Positions 49,468 through 61,089 of a stretch of DNA of 64,000 bases are shown piece by piece. How positions within the stretch are numbered: the first letter of the stretch is position 1; the number at the start of each line of letters is the position of its first letter. Below the pieces are notes generated by a model, which was not told the DNA's origin, ran no database searches, and worked only from the letters and a program-made list of their open reading frames with translations. Location of the stretch: contig JAUTDP010000003.1 in assembly GCA_033439795.1 (NCBI GenBank), positions 2,542,001 to 2,606,000 on the forward strand. Reading direction: 5' to 3'. The position numbers and the translations under genes are program-made. The DNA is from Sordaria brevicollis. Lineage: Eukaryota > Ascomycota > Sordariomycetes > Sordariales > Sordariaceae.

Positions 49468-49581
49468 GGGAGACACTCGGGGGGCAGTGTCGTTTCACTC
49501 CGCGGGCAGTGTCACTGCCCGCGTAGTGTACCCTAATGTGAGAGCACTCTGGGGGCAGTGCCATACATATCCCTAACCCTG
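49468..49581 (+). repeat. Left TIR, 114 bp
   Basis: It starts GGGAGACACTCGGGGGGCAG and ends ...CCCTAACCCTG. It holds a 23 nt palindrome (49501-49523) built from CGCGGGCAGTG and its inverse. It differs from the right TIR at only a few positions and is essentially free of RIP. Confidence 0.88.
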
Positions 49582-50113
49582 ACCCGATTCGGTTAGTCAC
49601 AGTTAATTTAGCCGGCGTAGAAACTATGTAGTTAGCTCGCGTTCTTAATAATTCATTCGCTCTAGAAACTAAAATTATTGTAAAATAAAATATATAGTTT
49701 TATTAACGTATTTAAATACGTAAATTTAAATAATAATTATAACATAGTATAATATTATAATACCCTCCACGAAAATATATTATATTATTATAATAATAAT
49801 ATAAATATAATATAATTTTATATTATTTTTATTATTTAAATTAATAATAATTTCGAAATTTATTATATAAAGGTTATTAATAGGGAATATTATTCGTAAA
49901 TATTTAACCGCTATACTATTAGCGTCCTTACGGTACCCCTTAGGGGTTAGTAATAATATCTATAAAATTTAATATTTATAAGAACCTTTAGAGGATATTG
50001 AAAGGATTCGTATTATTCTACATAATAATAAAATAATAAAGTTATTATACGGAAGTATTCCCGGGAAGAAAAGGGGGTGATATAATTAATATCTTATTTT
50101 GACTATGTAACTA

Positions 50114-50227
50114 CAGGGTAAGGGATATATATGGCACTGCCCCCAGAGTGCTCTCACATTAGGGTACACTACGCGGGCAGTGTCACTGCCCGCGGAGTGA
50201 AACGACACTGCCCCCCGAGTGCGTCCC
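50114..50227 (-). repeat. Right TIR, 114 bp
   Basis: Reverse complement of the left TIR, with the palindrome at 50172-50194. Outer end is GTCCC at 50223-50227. Confidence 0.88.
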
Positions 50228-50399
50228 ATTAAAAAACCAATTGCAATAGAAAAGGAATAAATATTATTTAACCTCCTTATTAATTTTATTAATAATAGCC
50301 AGGTCGTTATTAAATACGGTAATACCTTCAAGGATATTTTAAATAAAAGGGGTTTGGGGTATATTTACGTTATTAAAGTTAGGAATATAAATATAATTA

Positions 50400-51990
50400 T
50401 TTTCGATTAAATTCTATTACAATTATATAAGTATATTAATATTCCTCAATTTATATAGACTCTAATAGTTAAAAAATTCGAAGAATTCTAAATATATTAA
50501 TTCTAATAATTATTAGCCATTTTACCTTCTTTTACGCCTTTTTAAACTATTTTACTATAATATTAATATTTAAAGTAGGGGTATATTACCGTGAAAACTA
50601 TTAGGTAGAGGATTAAGTAAAGGATTAAATAGAAAATTAGGTAGAGGATTACTTTAATTACATAAAGAGGGAGGGGGATTAAATATATTATTACTATAAT
50701 TTTCAAAATTATTAAAGCCTTAAAATCCCTCTTCCGTACGAATATCGCCGATATTAAGAAGGTCGTTATTATTATTAGAGTTGGAAAATTCTTCTTATTA
50801 TTATTATTTTTCAATATTTCCAAATTACTATTTAATACCTATAGCGGAATAATTAGCAATTTCTTTAATTAACGGCTTTTAATTCAATTATTCGAATTAG
50901 CGAAATTATTAACGAAATTTTTCGGCTATATTTAATTTAGATTAGTCGTCGATAATATTAATCGGCTTAAGGTCGATTTTAGGTTTAAATTCGACTTTAG
51001 ACTTAAATTTATATTTTAATAGCGATTATTCTTAGAACCTAACCTATTTAACCTTTATATTTTTTACTTCTAAACCTAAACGATCTTCTTTATCGTATAA
51101 TTTAACTTAAACTTTTCGAACTTTGGCGATATTATCTAGAAAAATACTATTTATTTCTACTATACGTTCGATTATTATATTAAAATCTTCAGCCTTCTTT
51201 ATAGTATTAATATATTCGAATTTTTTTTTACCGAGCGCAACCTATAAGCGCCTACGCTCTCTATCGCGCGTTTCCTTATTAATTTGCTCGATTACTTTAG
51301 CTTATTCTATATTAAATATATTAAAAGTAATTAAATTTTTATTATTATACAATAATTCTTATAATAATTATTAAAGCTTTTTACGTTTTTAGGGCGGTAC
51401 GTATTTCTTTTTTTTTTAGGTTACTTAAGCTATTAAGGTAATTAAAGTAGTTAAATCTATTAGCCAAACGGTTATTATCCGAATTACTTTTCGAAAAAAT
51501 TTTAAAATTTTAAATCGGATTATATAGAATATTAAAATTAAGATTACTAATTAGATTATTAAAATTATTAACTAAATTATTAATACTATTAGCTATTAAA
51601 AGGCGGAAAATTACCAATAGGAGGGAAGCTGCTAGTAATAAAATTGCTAGGGGTCTAGGTATTAAAAGGAGGCTAAAATTACTAATTACTAAATATAGGG
51701 AAATTGCCAGGAGTTTATATATTAAAAGGGGGCTAAAATTATTAATACTATTCATTATTAAAAGAGGTAAAGCTTTTAATAGGAGGTTACTAATATTATT
51801 ATTAATATTATTAATTATTAAAAGGTATTTATTAATTAAAGCCAAGAAGTTATTTAAATTATTAATTATTAGAAGGAATTTATTAATTAAAATTAAGAGG
51901 TTATTTAAATTACTAATTATTAAAGGGAGGTTATTTAAATTATTAGCCGTTAGGAGGAATTATATTGAAGATAATACGACGAAGGGAATA
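50400..51990 (-). pseudogene. RIP-degraded Gln/Asn/Pro-rich coding relic, family unknown
   Basis: Read on the minus strand from ~51990, the sequence gives repeated Asn-Asn-x-x-Phe-Lys-x-Pro units with stops at what look like Gln codons. A basic helical segment follows at about 51150-51330 (KRAIESVGAYRLRSVKK), then further charged sequence down to ~50560. Open pieces at 51510-51845 and 50563-50823 belong to or overlap it; the plus-strand stretch at 51123-51374 is antisense to it. The consistent pattern suggests one long protein with an N-terminal low-complexity repeat, host or transposon. No domain recognised. Confidence 0.4.
51540..51960 (-). repeat. Degenerate tandem repeat, ~50 bp units
   Basis: ATTATTAAAAGG(A/G)GG...TTATTTAAATTACTAATT recurs six or more times with drift. 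It underlies the Asn/Gln/Pro-like repeat of the coding relic. Confidence 0.65.
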
Positions 51991-53332
51991 ACGATTACGA
52001 ATATTACCGTAACCTAATAATTTCGACTTCTAACGGTTTAACGATTAAATTTTATATTTATCGTTATCTTTACTCTTACCCTTATCTATCTTTACCGTAT
52101 TAAGATAGAAAAAAATATTATTTAATATAAATTTTTATTATTTATAATTACCGTATAATATTATAAATTTAGGTATAAGCGTAGGTAATTACCGGGTTTC
52201 GGTTTAAAAATCCTTAATTAAAAAATTAATCGAATTAATACCGGTCGATATAAGGTATAATCTATATTTAAAAATCTTTTTAATTTTAATCCGAAGGCTC
52301 TTAATTAATAATAATCCGAAATTTTACCTCTAAATCAAAGTAAATTATTAATTAACGGGAACATTAGTACTACTATAACCCTTAGTATTAATAATCTTTT
52401 TAAATTCAAGCGTAAGACTAAACCCTAAATCGGGTTTTCTCTTCCTCCGAAATCTAAATTTAAAACCCTCTATCTAAATAATATTAATTAAAATACAATG
52501 CGCGTTATATAATAAGGGTAATATTTACGATAATTCGAAGAGTTTAATAGAAAATTGCAACGGAAAAGTACCGCCCAACGACTTAACAACCTAATAACGT
52601 AATAAAATTTAATAAAAATATCGATTAACAGCGGCGCAATAAAGTTTATAAATAAGGAAAAATTTGGTTAATAAAAGAAAGAGAAAATTTAATTAATAGG
52701 AGAAAATTTATAAATAGGAGAAAATTTAGTAGAATACAGGGTTAATAAAGGCCTAAAATTTAAATTAGCGACCGATAAATATATTTACTAATCTTCTAAA
52801 TAATTCTAATCGATTATAAATAATATTAAAAATTAAAACGACGTGTATTAACCTTTTAATCGTTTACAACCGTAAATACGACTATAAATAATAACTATAT
52901 AATTCTATAATAGGGTATATAAATTACTAATATAAGTAAATAATTTCGAAAAACTAAATAAAAGGGCGGGGGTAGCTAATATCAACGTTTAATTATAGTA
53001 AATATAATAATCGTAATAATAGTTATTTAGTATTAAGGATTCTTTATAATAATTAAATATTTATATATCCTTAAATAAATCTAAATTGCGGCTTATTATA
53101 TAGGGCGGGCGTTTATCCGGAGTAAATAGATATAATCTTAATAGGGGAATATAAAACGGGACCCTTTATTTAAATTAGTTTTATAATTAAGTGAATTTAA
53201 TAATTACTATCTTTATCGATTATTATTTGCGATTAATATTTTATTAGATCGATAAAGTTATATTTATATATACTTTAAAGTTTTATACAATTTACTATTT
53301 ATATAACGTTATACTTATTTTGCCCGCTTTAT
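51991..53332. other. Old AT-rich spacer, nothing recognised
   Basis: No coherent frame, LTR or TIR was found. A patch at 52490-52650 keeps several CpA. A GGAGAAAATTTA tandem (three to four units) lies at 52656-52733. Confidence 0.6.
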
Positions 53333-53430
53333 ACTATTTATAATCTTTTCCTCCTTATAACCTTCTCTTCTTTATAACTTTCTCCTCCTTATAACCTTTT
53401 CTAATCCTTATAACCTTCTTCTCTCTTTAC
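53333..53430 (+). repeat. CCTTATAACCTTCTC-type minisatellite
   Basis: Five to six imperfect units of 15-20 bp, pyrimidine-rich. Confidence 0.7.
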
Positions 53431-53460
53431 CAAATTTATGCTATTTGTAATATTCTCTTC

Positions 53461-53533
53461 CTCTTTCGCGATACTCTCTTTCGCAATACTCTCTTTCGCG
53501 ATACTCTCTTTCGTAATATTCTCTTTCGCGACC
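53461..53533 (+). repeat. 15 bp minisatellite CTCTTTCGCGATACT
   Basis: Four full units and a partial fifth. Units differ mainly by C-to-T and G-to-A (CGCG to CGCA or CGTA), consistent with point mutation after amplification. Confidence 0.85.
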
Positions 53534-53588
53534 GCTTAATAGGATCTAATTATACCCCGCCGGCGTACTACAATGCATAAGGATAATA

Positions 53589-53599
53589 ACCCTTTATAA
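53589..53599. repeat. Target-site duplication of LINE H (pair 53589-53599 / 60580-60590)
   Basis: ACCCTTTATAA flanks LINE H. Confidence 0.83.
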
Positions 53600-54586
53600 A
53601 TAAGTAAGATTCTTATTCCCTAGCTAAATCTATAGCGCTAATATAATATAAGGTCTATTTCCGATTCCCCGTAGGATGAAACCGTAGGCGTTAAACGCCC
53701 CAAATAAAAACCCCGGCTATATTTCCCGGCGCGGATTTATCCGCGCCGCTTCTTCGGCGTTCTATAATTATAATATATACCCACCGTTAATATAATTAAT
53801 ATCCGTCTTATCCCTTTTATTTACCGTTATATTAGAATATTAGACCGTTCCGCCTTCTTAATTCGCTATCCCGTCCCTTTATTTACTACCGCCTTCCGCC
53901 TTTTATTCTCTCGTTTATTTATTTTTTAAACCTCCTAATTAATAAATTCTCTTTTATTTTTTTCATCCTTTTTTACCCCCTTTATAATGGTTATATTTCT
54001 ATTATAATTTATATTAATATAAGGATTTCCTTCCCTTAAATATAAAAACCCCCTATCCCCCGGGCCTTTTTAGGTTTTTTTTTCCTTTAATAATAATAAT
54101 AATCGATTCGAAATAATTATTCCCCGTTAAAAACGCGCTAAAACGCTCTATAAAATAATAAAAACTTTTAATAAAAATAAGGGCGAATATTTATTTCCCT
54201 TTCGCCCTCCTTTATTAACCCTTATATTTAATACGATTAATACCGATATTAAAATTAATTTCGAATATATTATTAAATTCTTTATTAATAATAAATTCTT
54301 CTATATATTAAAGAAAGGGTAAATCCTCCCTTTATTACGTTTTATCCTTATATTAATTTCTCCGAAATTATATTTATATTCCCCTATATTTCGTTTATAC
54401 TTTTTAATTAATTAAAGCCCTTTTCGCCTTTTCGGCCGTTTTAAATTATAATATTTATATAAAGGTTATTATTAAATCGATTTATTATATCCTTAATTAT
54501 TTAAATAAATTACTATTTTTTATATTATTAATATCTCCTACTCTAATTTATTTTTAAATAAATTTAATTAAATTATTTAATATATT

Positions 54587-54799
54587 TTAGCGGTTTCGTA
54601 TTATATAATCAATATACTTCGCGGTTTTTATAATTTCTATAATATTTTTTAAAAGAAAGTTATTGCCCGAAACCCGGTTAATAGCGAATTCCGTAACTAT
54701 TTTATTTATTTCCGTATTATTATTAAAGAATTTACCGGCGCGATTCGCCTTCGCTTTATTAATAATAATTTTACCAATACCCTTAAATAATTTATTCAT
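54587..54799 (-). other. Open segment in the LINE H 3' region (possible ORF3 piece)
   Basis: 70 codons open after an ATG, MNKLFKGIGKIIINKAKANR and onward, helical and charged. The same segment reads in the sense strand of D (26390-26600) with different RIP hits. It lies ~540 bp past the end of ORF2. No known domain. It is either a remnant of a third ORF or a chance opening in a long 3' UTR. Confidence 0.4.
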
Positions 54800-55334
54800 T
54801 ATAGAAAGTAATTAATTAACGATTACTTCCAAAAAAACTATTATAAATTCCTCCTTTCCGATAAAAATAATTTAATTAGTAATTATATTCTTTTAAATAA
54901 TATCCTTTATGATAATAATAGTAATTTACCTTATAATAATAATAGTAATTTACTTTATAATAATAGTAATAGAATTCCCTCGAATAATAGTAATATTCGT
55001 ATACCTTCCCGTAATAATTCTTTAATAGAAATTAACTCGCTAGCTATTCGTCCTACTAATTCCGTTCTTATTAATAATAATTAATTCGCTTAGCATTAAT
55101 TCGTAATTAATATTATACGTTAATATATTCGTTAATTTAATAAATAAAACCATTTATTTATTAATAATAATAAAATATTAAAAACTTTAATTAATTATAA
55201 AAATAAATAATAATTAAATAAATCATCGCTTTCGCGGCTCGATAAATTCTTAATTAAATAAAAATCCTCCCCCTATCTTCGTTTTAACGTATTAATAAAT
55301 AAAAGTAAAAGAAAAAGAAGAAAAAAAAATTAAA

Positions 55335-58300
55335 GATAGCGAACGAATTCGTTTCGTTATTCTTCTTTTAATTCGATTATTAAACGGTATTTATTTAATC
55401 GTCCTAACCGAAGTATTTATAATAAAATTCTTTCGGCCTTAATTTTATTATTTAAATAAATTTAGAATTATTCCTACGTTTACGGTTAATTAATTATTAT
55501 AAATTATATATTTATTATTTAGAAATATTCGAATATAATATAATAAAACGTTTTTCGTCCTAATTTATATAAATAAATAGGGGTATCGATATCGGGGATT
55601 CTTCTATAAAAAAAGAAAGCCCTAAGGCCAATTACCTCCGTTTTCGCTTAAACGAAGAGGGAATTCTTCGCTTTTATTAATAGATAATAATCTTTATTAT
55701 TTTCCGAAGGTTGGGTTCTTTTCCGCTTCTTCTTTTTTTAACCAATTATATACCGTTTTATTATAATATTATTAAATTTCGGGTTAAAATTAATAATCGT
55801 AAATTTATACCGCTAATTTGTTTTAATTATTATTATTATTAATTAATAATTATAATATAATATTTATTCTTTCTTCGTAATATCTTTTAATTATACTTTT
55901 CGATCGAAGGTTAAAAGTTCTAGCGGTTATAATAATTAAACGGGTATGCCCGTTACTAAGGGCGGTCTTATTATAATCGTTATAAAATTCTCCGTCGGTA
56001 TTTATTCCTCCGCTTATTTAATTTTAATAATATTATTTTCCGATTTATTAATAAATAATTAACTTTTTATTCGTTTTATTTAAATATAATTAATTATTTA
56101 GGTTATTATTCTTTAAACGAATTTAATTTAATCCGTATAGGCGAATTTCTTTTCGAAAGCCCTTATTTATTTATTAAAGTAAAGGTTAAATAATGGGTAA
56201 AAAATTTCCATTTTAAAATTCCGTACTAGCGTAGCTTTATACGCCCCGGCGACGATTTTTAAATATTTAATTTAGTATTTAATTAATCTAATTATTATCC
56301 TTCGGGGTTTATTATATATTTTTATCGGTTAATAAAAAATTAAAATTCTATATATAATTATATTTCGAATATATTTAATATAAATTTCCTTCGTACGAAC
56401 GAAGGAATAACCCTAAATCTTTATAATTAACCGGGTTAATATATTCGTTTAAATTTTTTTTTTTTTTTTTAAAACCTCTACGTAAATTTAATAATTAAAT
56501 TTATAGTCCAATTAAACGTTTAAAAATTTTATTAATTCCGTCGGTCGAAATATAATATCCTTAAATTAAAGAATCTCTATTCTTAATACCCTCGTCCGTG
56601 TAAAATATATTAATTCTATTTTATTCGCTTCGAACTTTATATTTCTCTCCTTTACTTATTCGGAATAAATTTCCTATACCGTTTAAAATATCCTATAATT
56701 CTCTTTAATAATCCTTATTATAACGACGATATTAATATTATTAATAAAGCCAATTATAATTATATTTTTAACCGTAATTAATTTATAATATAATAAAATA
56801 ATAAAAAGGATAAAAAGAATTAAAGAAAGGAGGGAATTTTAAAGTATTCCAACTTTTATAGCGTAAAGAGCGGATATTTCGTCGTTAAAAAAGAAGGAAT
56901 TTCTTCGTCCGTTAATAAAATTCGCTATTTATTCGAAAATTTATCGTAAGAATTATATTTCTTATAAAATATATAATAACTATTTATAATTAATTTTATT
57001 AAATACGCTTTTAAAATTAAAAAGTATTAGCGATATAACGGTTCCGAATTTTTAAATTATATATATAATATCCGTAACGATATAAATAGTAAATTCAGTC
57101 GAACGGTTTATTCGATTATTTATTTAACCCTTTAATAGGAAATTAAATTTTTCTACAATTTAAATAAATTTTTTAGCGACGAACGCTTTAAAGATTTTCC
57201 TAACGTTATTTAATAATAAAATTAACCTTTACACACCGGCTAACTTTTATTAAACGGCGATTTTTCTTAATTTTTTGAAAATAATTATTTTTATATTTTT
57301 AAACTACTATAGGAAATATCCGAAACGAAAGTTCGTAGCCGCGAAAGCGGTTATAATTTTTCGGAATAATTCTTTATAAATTTTTAAAAATTTATTCGAA
57401 TATTAATCGACGCCCAATATTTTATTTAAAATTATCCAAAATAAAATATTTTAAATATTTTCCTTAATAATTAATTCGTTAATAAATAATAAATCGCCGG
57501 TATTTAAAGGAAGGGTTTAATTAAGTAAATAATCTATAAAAATATTTACTTTCGGGAAGAAATATTCGGCGAAAATATTCGCCTTACTATTATAATCTTC
57601 GATTTCTTTTACTCCTTCGTATTATTTAAAAATTAAAAATTTAAACGGGTTTATTAATAAATAACTTCGGGTATAGGCCTATTTTTCGAAGGTTTAAAAT
57701 TTATTTAAATTCTTTAACGCCTTTTTAACGCTTTTTCGTTATATTATTTATTAAATTTTCGTCTTAATCCTTCTTTTTTTTATCAATATTTCTATAAATT
57801 TTACCTAATTCGAAAATATCCTTTCCTTATATTACTTTTATTATTTCTACTTCGTATTTTTTATCGTTATTTTATATTTTAACGTTTATTATTTCGCTTT
57901 TTTCCTTTAATTTTTCTTTTAATACAAAACGAATTCCTCCGCTATATTTATAAATTCTTTATTAAATTTATCGAATATAAATTCCAATTCCTCTTTTATA
58001 TTAATTTTCGCCGGGATTAAAATTTATTATAATACCGCCTTTTATACCTTTTCTATATTTATTAAATTTTAATTATAAGCTTTTTTTACCTTCGTTTTCT
58101 TAACCTTTCTTTTAATATAAATTTAAATTTTTTAAAAATAATAATCCGAATTAATTTATTCGTACTATTACACTCCTTAATATTTAATTTCGATTTTTAA
58201 TATTATTTATACGTAATCGATTATCCTATTTCTTTCTTCTTATATTATATTATTTATATAGGTCGGTTCCTTTTTTAAAATAACGAACCGTATATACTAT

Positions 58301-58810
58301 TATTATACTTATATAAGGAATTTTTCGGCTTTTAAATTAATCCTATTCTTTAAATCCTAATTAAGATAATAAAAGTTAAAATCCCTAACAGTTACAATTT
58401 AATATTTTATTAGGGGTTTCTCTTCGAAGAATTCGAAAAAGGGAAACCTCTATTCGAATTCTAATATTCTATATATTTTAATAAGGGAATAAATTGAATA
58501 AATAATTAATAATTCCTTTAAATTTTTAAATATTATAAAGGCCTAATCTTTTCCGACGTAAAAGTTTAAATCCCTAAAATTCTATTTTTTATTTATATAA
58601 ATAACCGCCCTCCCTTTTTTTAAATAATTTACCCCAATATATTTATTACCCTATAAATAATAAATGTTTTTATTCAAATTCCTATCCGGCTCTTAAATCG
58701 CTATAATATTATAAATTTCCTTTTATTTGAATAATAATTTCCTTCTTTCGTATAATTTCTCTACATTTTAATAGAATATTTTTAAATAAATTATTAATTA
58801 TTTTATAAAA
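55335..58810 (-). pseudogene. LINE H ORF2 relic: endonuclease-reverse transcriptase
   Basis: The endonuclease box lies at about 58365-58400. The RT box is read as FINN at 56737-56748. The C-terminal Cys/His region lies near 55380-55640. There are many stops at Gln/Trp positions. Ends are inferred from the other copies. Confidence 0.8.
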
Positions 58811-58916
58811 GAATATCTTTTAACCCTATAAGCGGAATAAGAATAGGAGTCTTTTCCTTTTAAATAGCTAATTTAGCGGTAGCGATTAAACCGGCGCTAT
58901 TCCGAATACCTAAGCC

Positions 58917-60490
58917 CTAAAAATTCGTAAATACGTTTATTAGGCTTTTAACTGTTAATTTCGGTTTAATAAAAGGTTTATTAATTTATATATAAATATA
59001 GCCTTTATTTCCGCTTTTAAATTCCCTTTTACAAATAATAATAATATAAATAATAAAGGGGGTATTAAGGAAATTAATATCCTTATCGTGTTTTACCGCC
59101 GCCAACTTTAATATAATATTTTTTTAAAATCTTTTTAATATATAAAAGAATATAACCTTTTAATATATAGTATAATAACCTTCGTAATAATTTTCTTAAG
59201 AAGGGGGTATATTTTCTTTTTAAAAATATAATACCCGTACTTTCTGTATAAAATATAAAAAATTAGCGATTTATTTTCGTTGGACGGGTAATTCGCCTCT
59301 TTAAAATAATCTTTATTATATTTATTTTTATTATAATGTTTATAAATATTAGCGTTATAATAAAATTTCCTTAAATATTTTATACCCTAATAAATAAAAT
59401 ATTATTAAATATTAATTAAAGAGGTAAACGGTTTATAAATATATACGCCGCCTTCTTAAAGGAAAAATCCTTTATAGAGAATTTTAATTACTTTTATAAT
59501 TATAACCTTTATTATAAAGAATTCACTATCCTCGCTAATTCTCTTCTTCTATAAACGTATTTTAATAATAAAGGCGTTCGGGTTCGCTTATTATATTTTA
59601 TAAATAATATCCTCTATTTTTATATATTTAACGATATTCGCTTAAAGGAACCTTTTAACGATTAATATAATAGTATTTAAAAATATAAACGCTTTTTCGC
59701 TAAAGATTTTCTTAGCCCAAATTTAATATTATTAATATTATTCGTATATAATATTATTAAATATAATTTTATAATTTCCGATTATAAATAATTTTATAGC
59801 GGTTTATATAATATTAAAAGTATTAATTTTTAAATTATAAAGTATTTTTTCGATTTAAATTTTAATTTTTTCGTTCGTTTACTTCGAATATTAAATATTA
59901 ATTATAATACTTCGAATAAAAAGGGTACGGTCGTAATTAATAGGGAATATTTTCGGGGGGGGGGGGGGGGGTAATAATTATAATATATTAAAAGATAAAT
60001 CCAATTTTAAAAAGAATATCTTTTATAATTCCGGCCTATATTTTCGGCGCCTTTTTAACGTTCTTTTATAATTCTTATAAAATCGTTTTCTTTAAATCGT
60101 TAAAATCCTTTTTAATAATAATTTAATCGTTATTAACTTTATTAATTTCGGGGTATATTACCCTACTTTTCTTCGTAAGGATTTTCATATATTCGTTAAA
60201 TAATTTACGAACCTAATTATAATTTTCGAGTAAAATAGTATTATAATTTAAAAATTTATTTACTTTAGCGATAAATTTCTTTATAATTTTATTATCCTCT
60301 TATAATTTTTTTTAAATCTTCGCAGTACGCGCTACGTTAACATCGTTATATATTAAAAATCCTACGAACGGGTTATAAATACTATTTTCGAATTTATAAT
60401 TACTGTTATTAATTATTATCGGTAATAATAATATATTGTCGTCGTTATAATCGTCGCGGGATATCGTAAGGGACGTAAAAGACCCTTTTG
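58917..60490 (-). pseudogene. LINE H ORF1 relic: gag-like
   Basis: The stop is at 58917-58919. The knuckle region lies at about 58990-59330, with Tyr at expected Cys/His positions. The homopolymer site has expanded to 17 G on the plus strand (59955-59971). Confidence 0.68.
59955..59971 (+). repeat. Homopolymer of 17 G in LINE H ORF1
   Basis: It lies at the same position as runs of 6 (A, D), 9 (B), 11 (F) and 19 (J). On the sense strand it is poly(C), which is not a CpA target and so survives RIP. Confidence 0.85.
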
Positions 60491-60590
60491 AATCGATTCC
60501 CGTTGTCGGTTTTCGTTTTAGAACGCTCCTCGACTAGAAATCGGCGTTTCCAATTCTAAAGTAGTTTTTTTTTTTATATACCCTTTATAA

Positions 60591-60810
60591 GTAAATCGTA
60601 TTGTTAATAAATTATAACCCCTCAAAGTAGGGTACGGCAAATGCGTACCCCTCCTAAAAATCTACCCGTATTATTAATAATAATAATAATAATAATAATA
60701 ATTGACCAAAAGGTTATTAAGTTTTGCCCCGCTTTATAATAATAATAATAATATAGTTATATTTAACGCGGGCGCGGCGTTCGATAATAATTAGGAGAAT
60801 ATAAATAAGT
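60591..60810. other. Short spacer between LINEs H and I
   Basis: Non-coding, with an AAT microsatellite (60671-60702) and a second AAT run (60738-60752). It keeps some CpA/TpG (GGCAAATGCGTACC). No gene. Confidence 0.7.
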
Positions 60811-61040
60811 AAGTAAGATTCTTATTCCTTGGTTAAATTTATAGCGCTAATATAGTATGGGGTCTATTTCCGATTCCCTGTAGGATAAAATTATAGGCGT
60901 TAAGCGCCCCGGATAAAAACCCCGGCTATAATTCCCGGCGCGGACCTATTTGCGCCGCTTCTTCGGCGTTTTACGATCGCGGTATACACCTACCGCTAAT
61001 GCAATTGATATTTATTTTATCCTTTCTATTTACCATTGCG
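60811..61040 (-). mobile_element. LINE I, 3' terminal fragment
   Basis: Minus-strand LINE 3' end (AAGTAAGATTCTTATTCC...) with the paired stem-loop at about 60936-60970, partly decayed (TTTGCGCC). It is interrupted after ~230 bp by the 5' end of LINE J; the rest would lie beyond the window. RIP is moderate, with several TpG and CpA kept. Confidence 0.85.
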
Positions 61041-61089
61041 ACTAAATTGCTTTGGAACCGGAAACGCCGATTTTTAATCGAGGAATGCT

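Larger units (their letters stand above)
49468..50227. mobile_element. 760 bp non-autonomous DNA transposon with 114 bp TIRs (hAT-like)
   Basis: Near-identical terminal inverted repeats enclose an AT-rich non-coding centre. An 8 bp duplication suggests the hAT superfamily, but TIRs of 114 bp are long for hAT and a Mutator-like origin cannot be excluded. The TIRs are rich in CAGTG/CACTG. There is no transposase. The open frame at 50086-50331 is an antisense reading of the right TIR and is not a gene. Confidence 0.8.
53600..60579 (-). mobile_element. LINE H, full-length Tad1-like element
   Basis: 6980 bp, minus strand. The 5' end is near 60564 (reverse complement of ...TTTCCAATTCTAAAGTAGTT), followed by a T run (A run in the sense strand) before the TSD. 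The 3' end is next to 53600. The double CpG stem-loop is at 53728-53762. It is heavily RIP-mutated. Confidence 0.9.

Noticed and set aside
50086..50331. 81-codon minus-strand open frame
   Set aside because: It covers the right TIR of the 760 bp transposon; the apparent protein is a reading of an inverted repeat.
51123..51374. 83-codon plus-strand open frame
   Set aside because: Antisense to the more coherent minus-strand relic; a shadow.
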